A DNA stretch of 64,000 nt from Sipunculus nudus. Lineage: Eukaryota > Annelida > Sipuncula > Golfingiida > Sipunculidae. The position numbers and the translations under genes were made by a program. Below are positions 1 to 13,300 of this stretch, in pieces. The stretch spans positions 46,946,714-47,010,713 of the forward strand of contig CM049320.1 of assembly GCA_026874595.1 (NCBI GenBank), given 5' to 3'. The first letter of the stretch is position 1; each line of letters starts with the position of its first letter. Under the pieces are notes generated by a model. The model saw only the letters and a list, made by a program, of their open reading frames with translations, was not told the DNA's origin and searched no databases.

Positions 1-48
1 TATCCTGCACAAAAGGCCAAAATTGAAAAATCCGATAAAAATTCATTA
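1..48 (+). repeat. Fragment of a dispersed repeat, interrupted by a family A element
   Basis: The first 48 bases are nearly identical to 21401-21447 inside the nested repeat at 21165-21825 (shared TATCCTGCACAAA and AATTGAAAAATCCGATAAAA). The match stops where the family A left end begins. Confidence 0.7.
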
Positions 49-2471
49 AACAAGGCCTACAGGCCTAATGCGAACCTGTGCATTTGGAAATACACCAGGT
101 ATAATACTTCAATGCTTGACCATTACTTTTCATGTATATGAACAATGCAAGTGCTAAACATTTTAAATAAGAAACAATTACACGAACATCACTGCTGAAA
201 TTCTGGCATGGGTGCACACAACACAAAAATGATTTAAGCTGGAACCACCAGTCTTGTATACTTCGAAGCTATCAGAGATGTACACATATGCCAATTTTCA
301 GACTGATATATCGAAACTCTCCTGAGAAATAAGCAGGGACACACATTGTGCAAAAATTATTGTAGGTGGCATCATCAGTCTTGTATATGACAAAGCTATT
401 CGATATGTATAAATATGCCCAATTTCAGGCTGATATATCAAATTCCTCTGTAGAACTATGCAGGCACATACACTGTGCAAAAGTCAATGTACCTGGCACC
501 ACCTGTCTTCTAAATGAGAATACCATCAAAGACGCATAGACAGGTCAAAATATCGGTCCAATACATCAAACTTCCCCAGAGTTTGATGCACTGGGCTGAC
601 AAGGCTTTGGTGAGTAAGGCAGTTGCCCCCGAGTGACCTGTGACAAATTGCTGCCTAAAGCTACTGCACTGAGTGAACTCTTGACCTGCACCTGGCTAGA
701 CTGAGTGAACTTTTGACCTGTACCTGGCTGCGCTGAGTGAACTCTTGACCTGTTGCATAAACTGACATAGTTGGCAGTCTGCCAAAGCTATAAATAGATT
801 CAGGCTGAACTTTGGTGCCAAATATGATGCAGTGAGCAGTCTGCCAAAGCTATAAACAGAATGCAGCTACAGCACTGAGTGAACTCTTGACCTATACCTG
901 GCTGCACTTCTTCCAATCCTGGCACTGTGCTAAAACTATATATAGAGCTGACATCATCTTGGCTTTTGGCCAACATCAAGGCACTGGCATTCTGCCAATG
1001 GTAAACCAAGTGCTGCCATCTGAACACAAAAGTGGTCCCTACTTGAAATAACTTATAAATTTAATTTCCCAATACTAAATGCTTTTCAGCTGACTTTTTA
1101 TAAAAAAGAAATCAGGAATATATGTAAATTTATTACAGATGCATACTGAATGCAAATTTAAAATACAGATATATCTCATTGATGACAAATTCTTGAATTA
1201 AGTTGAGTAGGGATACCAATAATTTATAATCCACGTACAGTTGTCTTTATATAGCCACAGAGAACTGAATATCCATGATTGTAACATTGCCTGGTATGAT
1301 GAATAACTTAAATAATAAATCTATATTTTTTTAAAAGCTTTTAAAAAACTTTCTTGTCAATATTAACCAAAGATAACCTGAAACTGGTGCCAGGCTAGAT
1401 GTAACAGCATCTCACAGCTAACATATGGTAAAATGACTCAATTCAATCTCCATAATTCAGCCAAAAATCATTCATGTGGAACCATTAATGACAATTATTA
1501 TAAGAATTATTGTAGGAATCATTCTTGTAAAATATTTAACAAACTGGCTTCAGTGGCATCAGTCGAAAAACGTTTTGCAGGTTTATAACTCATATTGGAC
1601 GATACAGCAAACTGGCTAAGTTCAGCTTCCCATAACTCAGCCAAAAAAACTGAACCAAAACCATTTGAACAAACTTGAATTATCAACATCTGAGGATAAT
1701 TAATGTGTGATATTTAAGAATTTGGCCCAGTGGTTTTTGAGAAGAAGATCTTTTTAGCCACTGAGCTAAAATGGGCTGTTATGGCATATGACTAAATTCA
1801 GCTTCCAATAACTTAGCCAAAAGTCACTGAAAAGAGGCCATTTGAACAAACTTCAGAAAGCACAACCCTAGGATCATTTCTGTGCGATATTAAACATTTT
1901 GGCCATATGGTTTCAGAGAAGAAGTTTTTGTAGCCCTCAGTGTGATACAGGCACTGATTACCCTGTACAAAAAAGGCAGACGCAGGTGGCGCCACGAATA
2001 CCTCAATTTCAGATATGACCTATGTGACCAACATTGGCATAAAATTTGGTGATGATAGCTAGAGACGTTTCTGAGATTTAAATTTTAATATGCTTTTTTG
2101 CACAGTTAACAAAGTTAAACCTCCTGTAACTCAGCCAAAAATCTCCAAACTGGAACCAATCGAACAAACTTGAGAAAGATTGTTCAAGGGATCTTTTCTG
2201 TGAAATATTGAACAATTTGGCTCGACAGTTTCTGAGAAGAAGATTTTTAAAGCTTTTTAGCTTTTTCCCTATAAAATTTAAGAAAATGCAGTTAGCAAAA
2301 AAATAAACAAAATCCAATATAGTTTTTTTGATGACTGATTATTTGCAAAAAATTTGGTGATGCTAGCTCCTGCCGTTTTTGAGATAGCTATGGTTAACGT
2401 ACAGACGACGCACGACAGATGACGCACGACGGACAATGCTGCACCATCGCATAAGCTCACAGGTTCGCTAA
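49..2471 (+). mobile_element. Family A Helentron-like non-autonomous element, copy 1
   Basis: The left end is AACA-AGGCCT-AC-AGGCCT, a perfect 6-bp stem with a 2-nt loop, followed by GCGAACCTGTG at 70-80. The right end carries the exact inverse CACAGGTTCGC at 2458-2468 and then TAAAAA. A GACGACGCACGAC-type tail precedes the right end. The body matches copy 2 (4441-7089) along its whole length, with small indels. No coding sequence is recognisable. A hairpin at one end only, plus subterminal inverted repeats, fits the asymmetric ends of Helitron2/Helentron derivatives; the class is inferred by analogy with family B. Confidence 0.75.
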
Positions 2472-4234
2472 AAATAAGACAGGCGTAAACAGGTTTTTAT
2501 CAATATGCATGAGGGAACAAAATTCCTAGTGGTTCTAATCATATTAAAGATGATATATCTGAAATAATGTGTGCAATACAAAATTACTGGTTGTACTCTG
2601 GCGGCCATATTTGATTCTAAGCAAGTCTGCAATTCAAAAGAAATGGAGTCCTCATAGGCATCAATCATCCCTATGAATTTGAAAAAGATCAAGGGTATTC
2701 TGTTTGTGAAAATGTTTGTGACAGACAATCTCCAATTTTGGTCTGGCTGCCAAATTGTAATTTTAGCAGGTGTGTAATTTGACAGGGATGGAGCCCTCAT
2801 CATCCCTGTACCAATCATCGATGTGCCAATCATCCCTGTGAATATGTAAAAGATCAAGCATACTCTTGATGAAATATCCAGTGCGAAAGAAAATCACCAA
2901 TTGTGCTCTGGCGTCCATACTGAAACCATCCTGAGAATTTTAGATATATCTAGCATGTTTTTGTTAAGATATCATATGGAAAGTAAATCACTGTTTGTGC
3001 CCTGGTGGCAATATTTGAATTCAGACATGTCTGTAAATCAATAGGCCTTGAGCACTCATAGGCCCCAATGATCCCTGTGAATTTGAGAAAGATCAAGCAT
3101 GTTCTTGTTGAGATATAGTGCGGGAAAGAAAGTGTCACTGACAGAAGGACGGATGGACAGACTGACTGACACAGTGATCACTATAGGGCACAGCTTGTCA
3201 ATTACAAAATTTTGAACAAATTACTGTTATACAATTAAAACTAAGTTAGATATAGTTATATGTTAGAAAAAAGCTCTCTAAAATTATCATGTTAACTGAG
3301 TAAATATATTTCTTGATTTTTGACAAAGGAGCACTAAGTTTGGGCCTATAACTTAAAATATTTATGTAATATAGACATAACTTCTGGCATGTACATAGAA
3401 AATGTATGCAGGAATGGTAACAGAGTTTCTTCCTTAATATCTCAAAGGAAAGAAGTCACAGTGACCCAGCTTTCGGTTCAGTAGGAGAACTTAGGGGCAT
3501 CTAACAGTACATTGCATTTTTGATTCACAGGTCTATTAGTTTAAAAAAGTGCCCTGTTAACATACTTCCGTCTGGATGGCCAGGCGATGGACAAAAGATC
3601 TTTGCTAAGGCTTAGATGACTTATAGTCAGCTGAGCTAAAATTTATCATGTTAAGTGAGTAAAACTATCTCCTGATTATTGACAAAGTGCATCATATTTG
3701 GGCCCACAACTTCAGGAAATAAATGCAGGAGTGGTAATACCAAATTTGAACAAAACAACACCTGAGTTTTCACAGTGGGCAATCATGCAGTGTAACAATA
3801 GGTTTATAATGTAAAATGAAAGTTTTTCCTAAATATCTCGAAGGAACAGAATGGCAGTGACCCAGATTTTGGTTTGGAGATCATGGGGACATCTAACAGT
3901 ATGCCAAATTTCAGATTTATAGGTCAAATGGTTTCAAAACATGCCAGCTTAATAAACAGAGAGCTGGATAGACAGCCAATGGACAAGGGAACATTTATAG
4001 TCTGCTGAGCTTAAAAGCAGCTCCAACATAAGTTTCAACAAGCTGAAGCATGAAAATGTGATTTGCACATAAATTTTACTTGCACATCTTTTTCAAGAAG
4101 AAAAGTTTTCTTTCAAGTTTTATTATATTAAAATGCTAATGAAAATGTACAAGTCAACTGTACATGTCAACAAAAAGTAGTTGATGCATACAACAGTTGG
4201 TATCATGTAACAGATATATAATATAAAGACCTAC
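2472..4234. repeat. Intronic relics of dispersed repeats
   Basis: 2480-3180 holds about three degenerate ~200-bp internal repeats (recurring 'ccctgtgaatttgaaaaagatcaag' type text) and ends in a GGACGGATGGACAGACTGACTG tail. 3300-3645 ends with the family B right end CAGCTGAGC (3628-3636) followed by TAAAA. 3640-4020 is a second decayed copy of the same body. No gene was seen besides the exon that follows. Confidence 0.55.
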
Positions 4235-4329
4235 CTGATGGGGACCACATCTACTCTTTCCAAAGCCTGTGTGATGCACTTCAAGGCCTCAGCTCGTACT
4301 CTTGGGAAGTGATCGTTCACAAGGAACAG
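4235..4329 (-). CDS. PIK3R4: VPS15 exon: HEAT repeat segment with PRVRAEAL
   Basis: The 95-nt exon has 31 codons plus AG of a split arginine codon, so a further exon lies below position 1. The acceptor is GTTTTTGTCAG and the donor is GTAGGTCT. It encodes LFLVNDHFPRVRAEALKCIT and then QALERVDVVPI. The block ND-x-PRVRAEAL is the most conserved HEAT stretch of VPS15. It lies between two full-length family A elements (49-2471 and 4441-7089); the nearer one starts about 110 bp upstream of its acceptor. Confidence 0.94.
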
Positions 4330-4365
4330 CTGACAAAAACAAAGACCATCAAAATTCACACTGAA

Positions 4366-4440
4366 ACACCAACAAGTGACAAATGGCCCATGATGCTCAG
4401 CTCACAAGCAGGACCTATCAAGTTATGGGCTAACATTAAA
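4366..4440 (+). repeat. Decayed family B left end
   Basis: AACAAGTGACAAATGG...CATGATGCTCAGCTCAC resembles the family B left end with the palindrome broken. It sits between the VPS15 exon and family A copy 2. Confidence 0.5.
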
Positions 4441-7089
4441 AACAAGGCCTACAGGCCTAATGCGAACCTGTGCATTGGGAAATACATCAGGTATAATACT
4501 TCAATGCTGGAATATTACTTATCATGTATATGAACAATGCAAGTACTAAACATTTTGAATAAGAAACAATTACACAAACATCACTGCTGAAATTCTGGCA
4601 TGGGTGCACACAACACAAAAATGATTGTAGCTGGCACCACCAGTCTTGTATACAACGAAGCTATCAGAGATATACACATATGCCAATTATCAGACTGACA
4701 TATCAAACCCCTCCTGAGAAATAAGCAGGGACACACATTGTGCAAAAATTATTGTAGGTGGCACCAACAGTCTTATATACAACAAAGCTATTCGATATGT
4801 ATAAATATGCCCAATTTTGGTCTGATATATCAAATTCCTCTGTAGAAATAAGCAGGCACATAGACTGTGCAAAAGTCAATGTACGTGGCACCACCTGTCT
4901 TGTAAATGAGAAAACCATCAAAGATGCATAGACAGGTCAAAATATCAGTCCAATACATCAAACTTCCCCAGAGTTTGATGCACTGGGCTGACAAGGCTTA
5001 GGTGAGTAAAGCAGTTGCCCCCAAGTGACCTGTGACAAATTGCTGCCTCAAGCTACTGCACTGAGTGAACTCTTGACCTGCACCTGGCTAGACTGAGTGA
5101 ACTTTTGACCTGTACCTGGCTGCACTGAGTGAACTCTTGACCTGTTGCATAATCTGACACAGTTGGCAGTCTGCCAAAGCTATAAATAGATTCAGGCTGA
5201 ACTTTGGTGCCAAATATGATGCAGTGAGCAGTCTGCCAAAGCTATAAATAGAATGCAACTATTGCACTGAGTGAACTCTTGACCTATACCTGGCTGCACT
5301 TCTTAATATCCTGGCACTGTGCCAAAACTATTTATAGAGCAGACATCATCTAATGGCCATCATCAAGGCACTGGCAATCTGTCAATGGTAAACCAAGTGC
5401 TGCCATCTGAACACAAAAGTGGTCCCTACTTGAAATTACTTTGAAATTTATTTTCCCAATACAAAATGCTTTTCAGCTGACTTTTTATAAAAAAGAAATC
5501 AGGAATATATGTAAAATTATTACGGATGCATACTGAATGCAAAATTAAAATACAGATATATCTCACTGATGGCAAATTCTTGAATTAAGTTGAGTAGGGA
5601 TACCAATAATTTATAATCCACATACAGTTGTCTTTAAACAGCCACAGAGAGCTGTACATTCATGATTGTAACATTGCCTGATATGATGAATAACTTAAAT
5701 CATAAATCTAAATTTTTTTAAAAGCTTTTAAAAAGCTTTCTTGTCAATATTAACCAAAGATAACCTAAAATCTAAATGTCTAATGGCATGATGTAATAGA
5801 TGCTGATAAACTGGTGCCAGGCTAGATGTAACAGCATAACACAGCTGACATATATGGTAAAATGACTCAATTCAATCTCCATAGTTCAGCCAAAAATCAT
5901 TCATGTGGAACCATTAATGACAATTATTATAAGAATTATTGTAGGAATCATTCTTGTAAAATATTTACCAAACTGGCTTCAGTGGCATCAGTCGAAAAAC
6001 ATTTTGCAGGTTTATAACTCATATAGGACGATACAGAAAACTGGCCAAGTTCAGCTTCCCATAACTCAGCCAAAAAGAACTGAACCAAAACCATTTGAAC
6101 TTACATTTGAACAAACCAACTTGAATTATCAACATCTGAGGATAATTTATGTGTGATATTTAAGAATTTGGCCCAGTGGTTTTTGAGAAGAAGATCTTTT
6201 TAGCCACTGAGCTAAAATGGGCTGTTATGGCATATGACTAAATTAAGCTTCCCATAACTCAGCCAAAAGTCACTGAACATAGACCATTTAAACAAATTTG
6301 AATTATCAACATCTAAGGATAATTAATGTGTGAGATTTAAGAATTTGGCCCAGTGGTTTTTGAGAAGATTTTTGTAGCCACTTAGCTAAAATGAGCTGTT
6401 ATTGCATATGACTAAATTCAGCTTCCAATAACATAGCCAAAAGTCACTGAACTGAGACCATTTGAACAAACTTCAGAAAGTACTACCCTAGGATCATTTC
6501 TGTGCGATATTAAACAATTTGGCCATTTCGTTTCAGAGAAGAAGTTATTTGTAGCTGTCAGTATTAAACGGGCACTGATGACCCCCCTACTAAAAGGCCG
6601 ATGCAGATGGCGCCACCAATACCTCAATTTCAGATATGACTCGTGACCAACACTGGCATAAAATCTGGTGATGATAGCTCAAGCCATTTCTGAGATTGTA
6701 ATTTTAGTATGCTTTTTTGGACAGATGACTTAGTTCAACTTCCTGTTACTCGGCCAAAAATCACCAAACTTTAACCATTCGAACAAACTTGAGAGAGATT
6801 GTACAAGAAATCATTTCTGTAAAATATTGAACAATTTGGCTGAACAGATTCGGAGAAGAAGATTTTTTAACTTTTTTAGCTTTTTCCCTATAAAATCTAA
6901 GAAAATGCAGTTAGCCAAAAAATAAGCAAAATCCAATGGAGTTTTATAGATGACTAATTTTAAGCATAAAATTTTGTGAAGCTAATTCTTGCCGTTTTCA
7001 AGATAGTATAGGTTTAGTACAGACAACGGACGCCGGCCGACGGACGCCGGACGACGCCACACCATCCCATTAGCTCACAGGTTCGCTAA
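4441..7089 (+). mobile_element. Family A Helentron-like non-autonomous element, copy 2
   Basis: It has the same hairpin left end as copy 1, with GCGAACCTGTG at 4462-4472 and the inverse CACAGGTTCGC at 7076-7086, then TAAAAA. It is about 230 bp longer than copy 1, partly from an internal duplication near 6170-6400. The tail before the right end is GACGCCGG-rich. The 13-bp sequence ATGGGCTAACATT occurs on both sides (4425-4437 and 7092-7104), which is unexpected for a Helitron-type insertion. No coding capacity is recognised. Confidence 0.78.
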
Positions 7090-7740
7090 AAATGGGCTAA
7101 CATTCATAACTCTTAGTAACATTTTGTAAGAACCTGCCAATTTTGTGGGATGACAGAAATATCTATACATGTAGGAAGCAAAATTAATTGGATGGTCTTA
7201 GGCAAAATATGACTGCTAAGCTAGTAGGAGCTGTTAAAATGACATGACTGATTCCTGTCAGTCTCAAAACCACAAATAAACATGATAAATTAAATCAAGA
7301 GACCCATGGGTCAGAGTGCTATTGGCTATGTTAGAAATTTGTAAAATCTTAGCTGGCACACAGAAATGAGGTTAATTTTGTTTATATAGTTATATTTGAA
7401 AACACAATGAAAATGCTACTGCCATTTGGCAATATTTTTAAGTCTGTCCTGCTTATATAGCTGCTTGTGCACCTGTGCTAATGATATGCAACAGCAGGGC
7501 ATTTTACTATCTCTATTGACATTTTATCTGCCTAATAGGACATGGTCAAAGCATTTACATGATACATATATTAAATGACTTTGAATTCCTTTGAATTCTT
7601 ACAAAGGTATACAAACGAATGTATAATATTTTCTATAAGCATTTTATGATTTAAGGGATATGTTTGATAGTACCTAAAGGTGAAAAATTGTGATACCAAC
7701 TACATGACTGAAACAGCAACATCAAGTATAAAAGATCCTT
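7090..7740. other. Intron sequence, no feature recognised
   Basis: AT-rich sequence with no convincing coding or structural feature. A short GAGACCCATGGGTCAGAGTGCT near 7300 is probably a family B end relic. Confidence 0.4.
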
Positions 7741-9350
7741 ATAAACTAGAATACAGGTAGTTGACAAGCAACTATGTGTATCCGCCAAAATCAGAGTGGA
7801 ACAGGTGAAGTGAGGCATGGATTGAGTGGCAAGGGAAAATAGAGTGAGGTGTGTTGCATATTAGCATGGACGTCTGCAGCCGAAATGTATATGGAGGTTG
7901 CACCACCTACCACAAATCCAGAAAGCTGTCCAAGTTGTATACATATGCAAAATTTTAAGTCAAACAACTACATGTATATGAGTGATTTTATCCCACAGCA
8001 GACAACCAGAAGGACTTGTGCAAAAATGGTGGCAAGTGGCGCCAACAATTTTGTGTCTGATTAAGAGCTATGTGAGATCTATACACATGCAAAATTTCAA
8101 GGAGATATGTCCAACCAAGCCTGAATGTCTGCAGCGTTAATATAAATGTAGGTGGCACCATCTGCCAAAAAAATCAAGAAAGCTATCCAAGATGTATAAA
8201 CACGCAAAATTTTTAGGCAAATAAGTCAAACCACTACAGAGATATGAGTGATTTTATCCCACAGCAGACAAACAGAAGGGCTTGTGCAAAAATGGTGGCA
8301 AGTGGCGCCAACAATTTTGTGTATGATTAAGAGCTATGTGAGATCTATACACATGCAAAATTTCAAGGGGATATGTCCAACCAAGCCTGAATGTCTGCAG
8401 CGTTAACATAAATGTAGGTGGCACCATCTGCCAAAAAAAATCAAGAAAGCTATCCAAGATGAATAAACACGCAAAATTTTTAGGCAAATAGGTCAAACCA
8501 CTTCAGAGATATGAGTGATTTTAGCCCATGGCAGACAAACAGACAGACGCTGTGCAAAAATGGTTGCAGGTGGCCCCTCCAGTTTTGTGTATGATAAAGA
8601 CCTATGTGAGATCTATATACATGCTAAATTTTGGCCCCATTGGTCGAAAGGTTCCCGAGATATGAGCTTGTATGTCTGCAGCGTACACTAGAATGTAAGT
8701 GGTGCCACCTGTCATAAAATCAAGAAAGCTGTCCAGGATGTATAAACCTGCAAAATTTTAGGCAGATATGTCAAACCATTGCCGTGATACGAGTGATATT
8801 ATCCAATGGCAGACAAACAGATGGACGCTGTGCAAAAATGGTTGCAGATGGCGCGACCAGTTTTGCATTTGATAAAGATCTATGTAATATCTATATACAT
8901 GCAAAAGGTGGCGCCACTCGTCAAAAAATCAAGAAAGCCATCCAGGATGTATACGCCTGCCAAATTTCAGGTGAATTAGTCAAACCACTGCAGAGATACG
9001 AGTGATTTTAACCCAAGGCAGATGAACAGATGGACACTGCAAACATGGTTGCAGGTGGCGCCACCATTTTTGTGTATGTTATAAAGCTATCCAAGGGCTA
9101 CATTTTTACAATTTTTTTTTCCTGATCGGTCAAATGGTTCCCGAGATATGTGGGTTTATGTGTGGAAACAGATGCACAAATGGAAGCTGGGCAGAGAGGA
9201 AAGATCAGAGGTCTACGCCAATTGGTTAGGCACCAGTTCACGTGACCCGATGATTGGTGTAATTTTATGGGAAAAATCTATCAATAGGTCTCAGAGGAGT
9301 TCTCCAGAAACGAACAAGGTTGCGGCATAGGCAGCAGCGGCAGCGGAACC
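7741..9350 (+). repeat. Dispersed repeat with ~265-bp internal tandem copies (relative of 35482-36115)
   Basis: The start AAACTAGAATACAGG-TAGTTG-ACAAG-CAACTA contains a 6-bp stem hairpin and recurs at 35482. The body repeats about four times at roughly 265 bp spacing: 'tgtgcaaaaatggt...ggtggcgccacc', then 'gatctatacacatgcaaaatt', then 'gtctgcagcgt', then 'aaatcaagaaagctatccaagatgtata'. The right end is not resolved. Left-end design suggests another member of the Helentron-like group, with low confidence. Confidence 0.55.
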
Positions 9351-9562
9351 TGGTCAAAAACATAGTATCTGCAAAACTTTGTTTTGACAGATACAATAAA
9401 GCAAAAGAGTTACATATTTAACAAGGGCAAATTAGAGAGGGACCTAAGATTTACATAAAACATTATACTATAAGTCTGGAAAAAATATTCATAATAATCA
9501 TTATAATTTCTTGAATTTAATTTTTGTCAATTTAACAAAAATTTACTTTCAAATTTAATTTA

Positions 9563-10110
9563 ATTTAAACTTATTCAGTCTGTGAACCTTTTCATGATGT
9601 TTCACAGTCTTTCACAGTCTTCATGATGTCTTTACTCTGATAAAATGTAGCCAAGTTTACCTCATAATTTTGAATGATTTAGTGCCCCAATATTATACCC
9701 ATCCATGGTCCTGCCTGTTTTTACACCTTTTCTGTTAAGGTTGTCATAAAACGCTGCCTTAATTTTAGGTTTCTCACACTTAGAATTTTGACATTATGTA
9801 GATTATTTGTTATAGCTGATAACTCACTCAGTTTTTGTTGGAACTTTATGAAATCTTAAACATGTTATCCAGAGTTGCCAAGCTATAGGTTCATGGCTGA
9901 AATCATTCATAAATATTACCTAATGTATTAATATAATAAGAAAAATTAGGCAAATTCAGGCATCTATAGTAACTGTGTGGATTTTGAGCATGTTTGTACA
10001 AGAAATGGCTACAGTTTATCAGAGTAAAGACATCATGAAGACTGTGAAAGACTGTGAAACATCATCAAAGGATTAACAGACTATGAATAAGTTTAACTCT
10101 TTACTGTTTA
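9563..10110. mobile_element. Foldback (long inverted repeat) element
   Basis: The arm at about 9565-9660 (TTTCACAGTCTTTCACAGTC and flanks) is the reverse complement of the arm at about 10003-10105 (GACTGTGAAAGACTGTGAAA and flanks). Pairing runs over roughly 85-95 nt with few mismatches, around a ~350-nt unique centre. No ORF. It is probably a MITE-like DNA element. Confidence 0.75.
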
Positions 10111-10319
10111 TATTTATTAAATAAATTTATTAAAGATTTCAGACAAATTAAAACACTGAATTCTTACATTACAGGCAATATCTTGCTCAGCTTTTGTTGT
10201 ATCTTTTGCCTACAAAAGGTTAATGTGAATTAAGATCTGATAAATAAATATGCAATATGTTTTGGATCAGATAACCTAGCTAATGAGGAAATTTAAAGTG
10301 CCTGTTATGAGTGCATAAT

Positions 10320-13300
10320 CAGGGTTCTTGCGCCTTTTCAATTTAAAAAAATAAGACCTTTTTAAGACTTTTTAAGACTATTTTATGTGAAAAATAAGAC
10401 AATTTTTCATGGTTATTAGAAACCTTATATATATGGTTCTTCATTATATTTGTTTTAATACTCATCTAACAAATGACATATTATTAAATAAACAGCTCTT
10501 CATTTAAATTCCCGTATATTCTCTACTCTTTTGCCGACTGTTGCCTTATACCCATACAGATATGTCGTTACGATCAGATCTAGAGTTCATTCCCTTATAT
10601 TATACATGGCAAAACATGCATCTTATTATACATAAATCTGTCCATTAAGTTTACCATATCTATAAACAGCTTTTAGTCCTAGAACGGTAATGTTGTAACT
10701 TTGACTGCTACAGCCCCACGATCGCCACGTCCCAATTTTTCCTTAACATCTTCATTTTCCCGCCAAAATCAAAGAAAACGTGCAAGCAAGTCCTCAGGTA
10801 GAAACATTTTCATGGACATGTTCGGATAATTTAGATAACTCGAGTTCATAGAATATCCGCAAAAAAAAAAAAGCAGTGGTCAATTTGATATGACATATTT
10901 GCTGACGCATAAGCATGATGTTCTATGCCGCGAGAGTGACCAGTTTCCACTTTGAAACCCTTGAATATCCAGCTGTATTAGCGCGATCTACTGCAAAATC
11001 GCAGGTGCCCCCAAAGAGTGAGGGATTTGTAAAGAGAGCAAGTGAGCTTGGATGTTCAGGGGGATAGGTTTGTAAAATGCAGTTGGATGACACTGACATC
11101 GTTAACATTGGGCAGACCGTAATATGTGGACAAAATATGTTCTGAAATGCGAGAGCGATAGGCTAAAAATTAATTTACGACCGACCAACAAAATAGATTT
11201 CTTGATGTTCATGTATGTTTACGAAATACCTGCTGTATATAAGCGTGATCTACTGCAAAAACCACAAGTCCCCGCCAAGATTCTTGTGAGACATTTTTAA
11301 CGAGAGCAGGTGATCTTGGACGTTCAAAAATTTACAGGGATACATTTGAAAAAATGCAGTTGGATGACACTGACATCGTTTGCATCGGGCAAACTGTAAT
11401 ATACGTGGGCAAAATGAGTTCTGAAATGCGAGGGCAGTATGATAAAAATTAATTTACAATCAACACTAGGTGTTGGAACGACACGAATGCCCCCGCCTTG
11501 GGCAAATTAGAAACATTTGTAAAATTTTGAAAGTTCAGGAGGTGTTGTATGGTCAAAAGTACGTCAATAAGGGCAAAATGCAAACTCTATCTGTAACGGG
11601 TCATTATCAAGCAACACACCAAAAATCATGCCAGTATATGCAGGCATTGTGAAAAAAAAGTCCATACATGTGCATTTTCCATAAAAATTTCTGTCTTTCA
11701 TGAAATTTTCTATGTTTAGGAGCCGTAAAACAATCAAAAGTGGGTCAACCGGGATGAAACGCGAACTCAATCTGTAACTGTCATTATCTGCCCACACATA
11801 AAAAATCAGGGTGGTATCTGCAGGCACTGAGGAAAAAAAGTCAGTACATATGCATTTGTTATGAAAATTTATATTTTTCATGAAACTTTCTATGTTCAGG
11901 AGCAGTCAAATGGTCAAAAGTAGGTCAACTGAGGCAAAACAAGAACTCCATCTGTAACTGGTCATTATCTGCCTACACACCAAAAATCAGGCCCATATCT
12001 GCAGGCACTGCGAAAAAAAGTGCATACATGTGCACTTTTTTATGAAATTTTCAAAGTTAGAGCACCGTCAAACAGTCAAAAATAGGTCAACTGGGACAAA
12101 ACATGAACTTGATCTGTAACTGGTCATTATCTGCCTACAAACCAAAAATCAGGCCAATATCTGCAGGTATTGCAAAGAAAAGTCTGTACAAGTATATTTG
12201 TCATGAAAATTTATATTTTACATGAAATTTTCTATGTTCAGGAGGCGTAAAACGGTCAAAAGTAGGTCAACTAGGACGAAATGCGAGCTCCATCTGTAAC
12301 TGGTCAATATCTGCCGACACACCAAAAATCAGGCCAATATCTGCAGGCACTGCAAAAAAAAAGTCCGCACATGTGTATTTGTCATGATATTTTTTATTTT
12401 TCATGAAATTTTCTATGTTCAGGAGCCGTAAAACGGTCAAAAGTAGGTCAACCGGGACGAAACGCGAACTCAAACTGTAACTGTTCTATATCTGCCCACA
12501 CACCAAAAATCAGGCCAATATCTGCAGGCATTGCGAAAAAAAGTCTGTACATGTGTATCTGTCATGAATATTCTATTTTTCATGAAATTTTCTAAGTTTA
12601 GGAGCTGTAAAACGGTCAAAAGTGGGTCAACCGGGACGAAACGCGAACTTGATCTGTAACTGGTCTATATCTGCCCACACACAAAAAATTAGGCCAATAT
12701 CTGCAGGCATTGCGAAAAAAAGTCTGTACATGTGTATCTGTCATGAATATTTCTATTTTTCATGAAATTTTCTCAGTTTAGGAGAAGTAAAACAGTCAGA
12801 AGTAGGTCAACCAGGACGAAACGTGAACTTGATCTGTAACTGGTCTATATCTGTCAACACACTAAAAATCAGGCCAATATCTGCAGGCATTGCGAAATAA
12901 AAGTCCGTACATGTGTATTTGTCATGAAATTTCATATTTTTCATGAAATTTTCTATGTTCAGGAGCCGTAAAACGGTCAAAAGTAGGTCAACCGGGACGA
13001 AACGCGAATTTGATCTGTAACTGGTCTATATCTGCCCACACACCAAAAATCAGGCCAATATCTGCAGGCATTGCGAAAAAAAAGTCTGTACATGTGTATC
13101 TGTCATGAATATTTCTATTTTTCATGAAATTTTCTAAGTTTAGGAGCCGTAAAACGGTCAAAAGTAGGTCAACCAGGATGAAACGGGGACTCAATCTGTA
13201 ACTGGTCTATATCTGCTTACACACCAAAAATCAGGCCAATATCTGCAGGCATTGCGAAAAAATGTCTGTACAACTGTTTGATTTCGGAATGATGGAAGGA

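Noticed and set aside
298-480. Similar 60-codon minus ORFs at 298-480 and 4690-4872
   Set aside because: They are the same position in the two family A copies, with internal repetition and no protein-like conservation.
2468-2857. 129-codon minus-strand ORF
   Set aside because: It lies across ~200-bp internal repeats of a dispersed element; the repeated protein text reflects the DNA repeat.
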